Assembly: GCA_937902315.1 (NCBI GenBank)
Contig: CALGUG010000052.1
Location: forward strand, 27,885 to 91,884
Direction of reading: 5' to 3'
Source of the DNA: an uncultured Chloroflexales bacterium
GTDB lineage: Bacteria; Chloroflexota; Chloroflexia; Chloroflexales; Chloroflexaceae
DNA length: 64,000 nt
Every line of letters begins with the position of its first letter. The stretch's first letter is position 1. The notes under the pieces are model-generated. The model ran no database searches. It was not told the DNA's origin and worked only from the letters and a program-made list of their open reading frames with translations. Of the stretch, positions 59,845 to 64,000 are shown piece by piece. The position numbers and the translations under genes are program-made.

Positions 59845-60078
59845 GATATTTCTTAATAAATATGCTCATGTAAATTAACTTTTTAGTGAGTTTTTCTGCT
59901 GAATTGTGCAGCAAAAAGGGACGAGATCGATCCGTTATTTCTTATAAAGTCGCGAAAAGGGGAGTTATAGAGGGAGGGATACTTGAAAATGCTCGATTGG
60001 GCGCTCTATATTTTATGCGTAATATGATCGTTAAAATAAACTATCCTAAGCTGCGCGAATGCTACTTGCTTATGATTG
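59845..60078. other. AT-rich region upstream of the ssuE operon
   Basis: A gene-free stretch (with the promoter above, about 340 bp) between the ssuE start and the end of the thioredoxin-fold gene. The 193-codon plus-strand frame beginning at 59886 overlaps the antisense of the thioredoxin-fold gene and is not real. Confidence 0.4.
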
Positions 60079-60663
60079 CTACGCGCCTTGGTGCGGGGGG
60101 ATGCGCGCACACCACGGGCTGTTGGGGTGCTCGGCGCGCAGACGGCGCCATGCCTGCATCAGCGCCTCGTGACTCTGCGTCTGCAGGTAATGCACCATGC
60201 CCAGGTAGAACAGTGCCTCAGCCGCATAGGGATTGTTTCGCTCGTCCGCTACTGCGCCGAGCAGGCTTTGGGCCTCGTGGTAGCGTGCCCAAGCCAGCTT
60301 GCTGCGCGCCACCCCGATCCGCAAGGCCGCCAAGAGCTCTTGTGGGCCTAAGAAGCCTTCACTACGGTAATGTGCTACTCCACGTCGGTCGAGCCAGAGC
60401 AGACTCGGCGTCCAGATCACTTGATACTGCCGAAAGAGCATGCTATCGCTCGGGCGATTCAGAATGAGATGGATCACCACACAGTGCTCTTCAAGAAACG
60501 CTTGCACCGCTTGATCGCTCATACTCAGCGTCTCTAGGTCGCGACAGCCGATGCAATTCTGCTTGCTGAAGAAGGCCAATACTGTTTTGCGTTCTTTACC
60601 CGCTCGCTGCAGCGCTGTCTGAAACTCGCTCTCTGGCGCGTGCGACGTCTGCGCTTCGTTCAT
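60079..60663 (-). CDS. Thioredoxin-fold protein with C-terminal TPR-like helices
   Basis: A 194-residue cytosolic protein. After a helical lead, VLAFFSKQNCIGCRDLETLS carries the redox motif C37-IG-C40. A cis-Pro motif follows in IWTPSLLWLDRRG, completing the thioredoxin fold (about 15-125). The rest (about 130-185) looks like one or two helix pairs of TPR type (AEALFYLGMVHYLQTQSHEA). This architecture suggests a thiol reductant or periplasm-like redox adaptor; there is no signal peptide. AGAGGAAG precedes the ATG at 60663; the start 11 codons up is rejected. Confidence 0.82.
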   Translation of the reverse strand: MNEAQTSHAPESEFQTALQRAGKERKTVLAFFSKQNCIGCRDLETLSMSDQAVQAFLEEHCVVIHLILNRPSDSMLFRQYQVIWTPSLLWLDRRGVAHYRSEGFLGPQELLAALRIGVARSKLAWARYHEAQSLLGAVADERNNPYAAEALFYLGMVHYLQTQSHEALMQAWRRLRAEHPNSPWCARIPPHQGA

Positions 60664-60961
60664 CGATCTTCCTCTCGCCTCAAACGAAAACCACAACCAC
60701 TATTCTAGCTTGTTTGGCACAGATTTGCTCAACGTCCTTCTCAGTCGCTTCGATTTGCCTCTTCAACTGTCATTATTCTGCTCTTTCAAGCCTTTTGTTC
60801 TGAGCACCTAGCTTGCTGGCACGTTCCCTGCGAGTAATTCGCTTGTAAATGCCAGCCAATATCAACAATCGTGGTACCAATGTTGCATATTCATTCACTA
60901 CTACCCTGAGGCTGAGATGCTGGTTCTTATCCTCATCGTATCTATCTGAAGGAGGTCAACG
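60664..60961. other. Divergent upstream region of thioredoxin-fold and YeaQ-type genes
   Basis: About 300 bp with no repeats and no gene. AAGGAGGTCAACG before the GTG at 60962 is the YeaQ gene's ribosome-binding site. Confidence 0.4.
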
Positions 60962-61237
60962 GTGATCAACTTTATCATCTGGCTTGTGTTCGGTGCATTG
61001 ATAGGTTGGTTGGCAAGTATCGTTATGCGCACTGATGCACAACAAGGCGCATTGCTGAACATCGTAGTTGGTATCGTTGGAGCCTTCTTGGGCGGCTTCA
61101 TTTTCAGTATGCTCGGCTTCAACGGTGTCAATATTAACGATGGCAGCTTCAACCTTCCATCATTGATCGTGTCGTTCATTGGTGCCATTGTGCTGCTTGG
61201 CATCGTTAACCTGTTCCGACGAGGCTCTGTCCGTTAA
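60962..61237 (+). CDS. GlsB/YeaQ/YmgE-family small membrane stress protein
   Basis: A 91-residue three-helix membrane protein of the transglycosylase-associated YeaQ/YmgE group, with the family motifs IIWLVFGALIGWLASIVM and VVGIVGAFLGGFIFSMLG (GxxGAxxGG). Helix 3 is LPSLIVSFIGAIVLLGIVN. Family members are small, stress-induced, cytoplasmic-membrane proteins with unclear function. Start is GTG, preceded by AAGGAGGTCA at good spacing. A hairpin follows. Confidence 0.9.
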   Translation: MINFIIWLVFGALIGWLASIVMRTDAQQGALLNIVVGIVGAFLGGFIFSMLGFNGVNINDGSFNLPSLIVSFIGAIVLLGIVNLFRRGSVR

Positions 61238-61278
61238 TATTCTTTTGGATGCAATGTCGATAGCTTTACACTCAAGCG

Positions 61279-61307
61279 AGCTTGGAGCCCATACAGGGCT
61301 CCAAGCT
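61279..61307 (+). terminator. Hairpin after the YeaQ-type gene
   Basis: A perfect 12-bp stem AGCTTGGAGCCC/GGGCTCCAAGCT (61279-61290 with 61296-61307), 5-base loop, 42 bases beyond the stop. No U tract. Confidence 0.6.
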
Positions 61308-61387
61308 TAACCCATTTGCTAATCTCTGGTATAATACGACTTACTGTCCTCATTCCTTTCCTTCCCTGTTCAACCCTCTCTGTACAT

Positions 61388-61414
61388 TTAGCACTCTTCG
61401 GTCGAGAGTGCCAA
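61388..61414 (+). promoter_or_regulatory. CIRCE-like operator 1 of groESL (HrcA-binding)
   Basis: TTAGCACTC-N9-GAGTGCCAA (61388-61396 and 61406-61414) has one mismatch to the CIRCE consensus in the right arm. It lies upstream of the -35. Confidence 0.85.
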
Positions 61415-61421
61415 AAAGTAC

Positions 61422-61450
61422 TTGACAAACCCTTTCTCCTCCATTATCAT
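61422..61450 (+). promoter_or_regulatory. groESL sigma70 promoter
   Basis: TTGACA (61422-61427), 17-base spacer, TATCAT (61445-61450). Transcription should start about 61457, so the second CIRCE lies at the start of the transcript. Confidence 0.85.
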
Positions 61451-61460
61451 TACATTCGAG

Positions 61461-61487
61461 TTAGCACTCAACATCGAAGAGTGCTAA
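61461..61487 (+). promoter_or_regulatory. CIRCE operator 2 of groESL (HrcA-binding), perfect
   Basis: TTAGCACTC-N9-GAGTGCTAA (61461-61469 and 61479-61487), a perfect CIRCE, placed right after the promoter. The two sites bracket the promoter, expected to give HrcA-dependent heat-shock control (family knowledge). Confidence 0.95.
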
Positions 61488-61533
61488 AAAGCAAGGTGTT
61501 GTATTGTATTTCATATAAGGAGGGCGGTCTGCT

Positions 61534-61839
61534 ATGGCTGCGGACTTCCGAATTCGACCATTAGGTGACCGGGTTGTTGTTAAACCCGTTGATCGCGAAG
61601 AGAAGACTAAGGGTGGTATTTACCTGCCTGATACCGCCAGCAAGGAGCGCCCCCAAGAGGGCACCGTTCTGGCCGTTGGCGAGGGTCGCCGCGATGATTC
61701 GGGCAAGCTCATCCCTGTGAGTGTTGCTGTTGGCAACAAGGTTCTGTTCGCTAAGTACAGCGGCACCGAGTTCAAGATCGATGATGTGGAGTACCTCATT
61801 CTGTCCGAGAAGGACATTCTGGGTATCATCCAAGAATAA
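61534..61839 (+). CDS. groES: Co-chaperonin GroES (Hsp10)
   Basis: A 101-residue protein, usual GroES length (95-100). It begins MAADFRIRPLGDRVVVKPVD and shows the roof/mobile loop region EEKTKGGIYLPDTASKE, with the C-terminal ILSEKDILGIIQE. It caps GroEL and closes the folding chamber. It is behind AAGGAGG and is followed 128 bases later by groEL; both are under two CIRCE operators. Confidence 0.97.
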   Translation: MAADFRIRPLGDRVVVKPVDREEKTKGGIYLPDTASKERPQEGTVLAVGEGRRDDSGKLIPVSVAVGNKVLFAKYSGTEFKIDDVEYLILSEKDILGIIQE

Positions 61840-61967
61840 TTTTTGATCCAGATCACCTATTGTGTGGCTCGTAGGTTTGCTCTGTGATACAATCCTATGC
61901 TTGCCCGATAGTTTGTCTGCATCATAATCTGGTGTAAAAATTTCTTTTCGAGGAGGACTCTACGGCT

Positions 61968-63608
61968 ATGCCGAAGCAGTTATATTTCAATGAAGAGGCT
62001 CGCCGCGCGCTTAAGCGTGGTGTTGACACGATCGCCGAGGCTGTTAAAACCACCCTTGGCCCCCGTGGTCGCAACGTTGCTATTGACAAGAAGTTTGGAT
62101 CCCCGACCGTAACCCACGACGGTGTAACCGTTGCTAAGGAAATCGAGCTGAAGGATCCATTCGAGAACATGGGCGTGCAGCTGCTCAAAGAGGCTGCTTC
62201 CAAGACCAACGACGTTGCTGGTGACGGTACCACCACCGCTACCGTTCTGGCTCAGGCTCTCGTAAACGAAGGTCTGAAGGTCGTTGCTGCTGGTGCTAAC
62301 CCCATGCTGCTCAAGCGTGGTTTGGACAAGGGCACCGAGGCCGTGATCAACTCGATCGTCGCTTCGGCCAACCCTGTGCGCGACCGCGCCGACATCGCTC
62401 ACATCGCTACCATCAGCGCTGGCGACACCGAGATCGGTGAGCTGATCGCTGAAGTGATGGAGAAGGTTGGCAAGGACGGCGTGATCACCGTTGAAGAGAG
62501 CAAGGGCATCGCCTTCGAGAAGGAATACACCGAAGGTATGCAGATCGATCGCGGTTACATCTCGCCCTACTTCACCACCAATTCCGAGCGCATGGTCGCC
62601 GAGCTGGATGACCCCTACATTCTGATCACCGACAAGAAGATCAGCGCTATCAGCGACATTCTGCCGGTGCTCGAGAAGGTTCTCCAGGTCAGCAAAAACC
62701 TGGTGATCGTTGCTGAGGATGTCGATGGCGAAGCTCTGGCAACCCTGGTTGTCAACAAGCTGCGCGGTACCATCAACGCTCTGGCCGTCAAGGCTCCTGG
62801 CTTCGGCGATCGCCGCAAGGCTATGCTGCAAGACATCGCTACCTTGACTGGTGGTACCCTGATCTCCGAAGAGATCGGCCGCAAGCTCGACAGCGCTACC
62901 ATCGAGGACCTGGGCCGCGCTCGCAAGGTTATCGCCGACAAAGACAGCACCACCTTCGTTGAAGGCCGCGGTGACGAGGCTGCTATCCAGGGCCGCATCG
63001 AGCAGATCCGCGCTCAGATCGAGACCACCACAAGTGACTTCGATCGCGAGAAGCTGCAGGAGCGCTTGGCTAAGCTGGCTGGTGGCGTCGCTGTCATCAA
63101 GGTCGGTGCTGCTACCGAGCCCGAGCTGAAGGAGAAGAAGCACCGCGTTGAGGACGCTCTGAGCGCTGCTCGCGCAGGTGTCGAGGAAGGTATGGTTCCC
63201 GGTGGCGGTGTTGCTCTGATCAACGCTATCCCGGCTCTCGACAACGTAACCGTTGCTCACGAGGACGAGAAGGTTGGTATCCAGATCCTGCGCCGCGCTC
63301 TCGAGGAGCCGCTCCGCATCTTGGCCCGCAACGCTGGCGCTGATGGCTCCGTCATCATCGACGCTGTTCGCCGTGGCCAGAAGGAGCAGAACAACAAGAA
63401 CTACGGCTTCAACGTGTTGACCGGCGAGTTCGTCAACCTGATCGAGAATGGTATTATGGACCCGGTTAAGGTGACCCGCAGCGCCGTGCAGAATGCTGCA
63501 TCGATCGCTGGTATGATCCTGACCACCGAGGCCCTGATCACCGACGTACCCGAAGAGAAGCCCGCTGCTACCGGCGGTGCTGGCGGTATGGGTGGTATGG
63601 ACTTCTAG
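61968..63608 (+). CDS. groEL: Chaperonin GroEL (Hsp60)
   Basis: A 546-residue protein with standard GroEL length. It has the ATP-binding GDGTTTATVLAQA and the TTLGPRGRNVAI segment, the apical ESKGIAFEKEYTEGMQIDRG region, VPGGGVALINAI, and a C-terminal tail ending GGAGGMGGMDF, the typical Gly-Gly-Met repeat. It folds cytosolic proteins with GroES in an ATP-driven cycle. GAGGAGG precedes the ATG. Codon use is strongly biased (GCT, GAC, CTG, AAG), as expected for high expression. A strong terminator follows. There is only this one groEL in the window. Confidence 0.98.
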   Translation: MPKQLYFNEEARRALKRGVDTIAEAVKTTLGPRGRNVAIDKKFGSPTVTHDGVTVAKEIELKDPFENMGVQLLKEAASKTNDVAGDGTTTATVLAQALVNEGLKVVAAGANPMLLKRGLDKGTEAVINSIVASANPVRDRADIAHIATISAGDTEIGELIAEVMEKVGKDGVITVEESKGIAFEKEYTEGMQIDRGYISPYFTTNSERMVAELDDPYILITDKKISAISDILPVLEKVLQVSKNLVIVAEDVDGEALATLVVNKLRGTINALAVKAPGFGDRRKAMLQDIATLTGGTLISEEIGRKLDSATIEDLGRARKVIADKDSTTFVEGRGDEAAIQGRIEQIRAQIETTTSDFDREKLQERLAKLAGGVAVIKVGAATEPELKEKKHRVEDALSAARAGVEEGMVPGGGVALINAIPALDNVTVAHEDEKVGIQILRRALEEPLRILARNAGADGSVIIDAVRRGQKEQNNKNYGFNVLTGEFVNLIENGIMDPVKVTRSAVQNAASIAGMILTTEALITDVPEEKPAATGGAGGMGGMDF

Positions 63609-63625
63609 TCCTCATCATACAAATA

Positions 63626-63660
63626 ACGGCCCTCTGCATACGACGTATGTGGAGGGCCGT
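63626..63660 (+). terminator. Terminator of groESL
   Basis: A 9-bp outer stem ACGGCCCTC/GAGGGCCGT (63626-63634 with 63652-63660) plus an inner GCATAC/GTATGT stem; TTTCTATG follows. It begins 18 bases beyond the groEL stop. Confidence 0.85.
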
Positions 63661-64000
63661 TTCTATGTGCTATTGCTGCGACATCGCTCGGTCTTCTCTC
63701 CAATCCGCTTAAAGTGTTTAGCGCTCTAGCGGTGTCGTCTCTCCCCACAAAAAGGCCTCTGGCGCGTCCGCCTACGGCTACCAACATTCCTCCCACACAA
63801 GAGGCAGCTACTTTCGCTGTCTTCGTTGCCTTTGCTGCGACCTGCCAGCTGCAAGCAGCTTGCAGGTTCAAACGATGCCTTTCACTGCCCAAGGCAGCCA
63901 AGAAACCTTGCAGAAGCTATCGGAGCCAACAATGCTTACATCGGTTGATACCAAATTCGGTTACATCGTAAGATTTTGTGTGCGAGGCCACCAGTGAAAG
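63661..64000. repeat. Terminal gap with family A, D-like and B words
   Basis: Holds a family A copy (core 63764-63780), then a GCTGCGACCTGCCAGCTGC and GCAAGCAGCTTGCAGG pair (63834-63868) related to the 24350 and 53400 blocks, and GATACCAAATTCGG (63947-63960), one end of a family B element cut by the window edge. No gene. Confidence 0.6.

Noticed and set aside
59886..60467. 193-codon plus-strand frame
   Set aside because: Mostly antisense to the thioredoxin-fold gene and low in recognisable motifs.
61980..63260. 426-codon minus-strand frame
   Set aside because: Shadow of groEL caused by strong codon bias.

Overview
The window looks like chromosome of a filamentous or gliding member of the phylum Chloroflexota, class Chloroflexia. 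This rests on gene content and style, not on a marker gene. It has a secreted protein ending in the lineage-typical IYLPSVRR tail, a c-di-AMP receptor, roadblock and DUF4388 proteins, GC-rich genes, and long intergenic regions filled with short dispersed repeats. No prophage, transposase, rRNA or CRISPR array was seen. Genes are in short runs on both strands, separated by repeat-rich gaps.

Region by region. 1-3.7 kb: a truncated FAD/NAD(P) oxidoreductase, a cupin, an F420-type luciferase-fold oxidoreductase and a GNAT enzyme. 4.1-8.7 kb: a catabolic run, eutB-eutC, a D-2-hydroxyacid dehydrogenase and an aminotransferase, followed at 9.2-10.2 kb by a LysK-type deacylase. 10.8-17.3 kb (minus strand): glycosyltransferase, c-di-AMP receptor, GNAT, Gfo/Idh/MocA dehydrogenase, sugar isomerase, MurG. 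17.9-19.7 kb: HtpG. 20.8-22.6 kb: ammonium transporter AmtB followed by three tandem one-helix microproteins. 23-26.9 kb: lipoprotein hydrolase, PH/SHOCT membrane protein and an aminoglycoside-phosphotransferase-fold protein lacking its catalytic residues. 27.3-28.4 kb: a perfect 228-bp tandem array. 28.5-30.5 kb: PfkB kinase and a threonine/serine dehydratase. 30.9-31.2 kb: an array of 15 small palindromes at 21-bp spacing. 31.6-37.4 kb: zinc ribbon, TPR, VWA, NudC and a secreted triple-repeat protein. 38.3-44.5 kb: SDR reductase, two DppB/DppC-type permeases and an atypical GlgB. 44.7-49.9 kb: a large sensor kinase with its response regulator, then roadblock and DUF4388 proteins. 50.2-53 kb: tRNA-Asp, tRNA-Glu, Nudix hydrolase, M20 dipeptidase. 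53.6-59.8 kb: four luciferase-family monooxygenases, a GNAT and an SsuE-type FMN reductase behind a near-consensus promoter, probably an organosulfur-scavenging operon. 60-63.6 kb: thioredoxin-fold protein, YeaQ-type membrane protein and groES-groEL under two CIRCE operators.

The gaps hold at least four families of short repeats. Family A has core GCGTCCGCCTACGGCTAC, 18 copies, all intergenic. Family B is about 100 bp long with ATACCAAATC-type inverted ends. Family C is a perfect or near-perfect palindrome built around TTTCGCGC/GCGCGAAA. Families D and E are fragments related to CTCCCGCAATGCGGGAGAAGG and CACCACGCGAGGCACTGAG.

The best candidates for something undescribed are the AmtB-linked microprotein cluster (22.1-22.6 kb) and the helically phased palindrome array (30.9-31.2 kb). 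All assignments come from reading the sequence and recalled family motifs; no database search was run.
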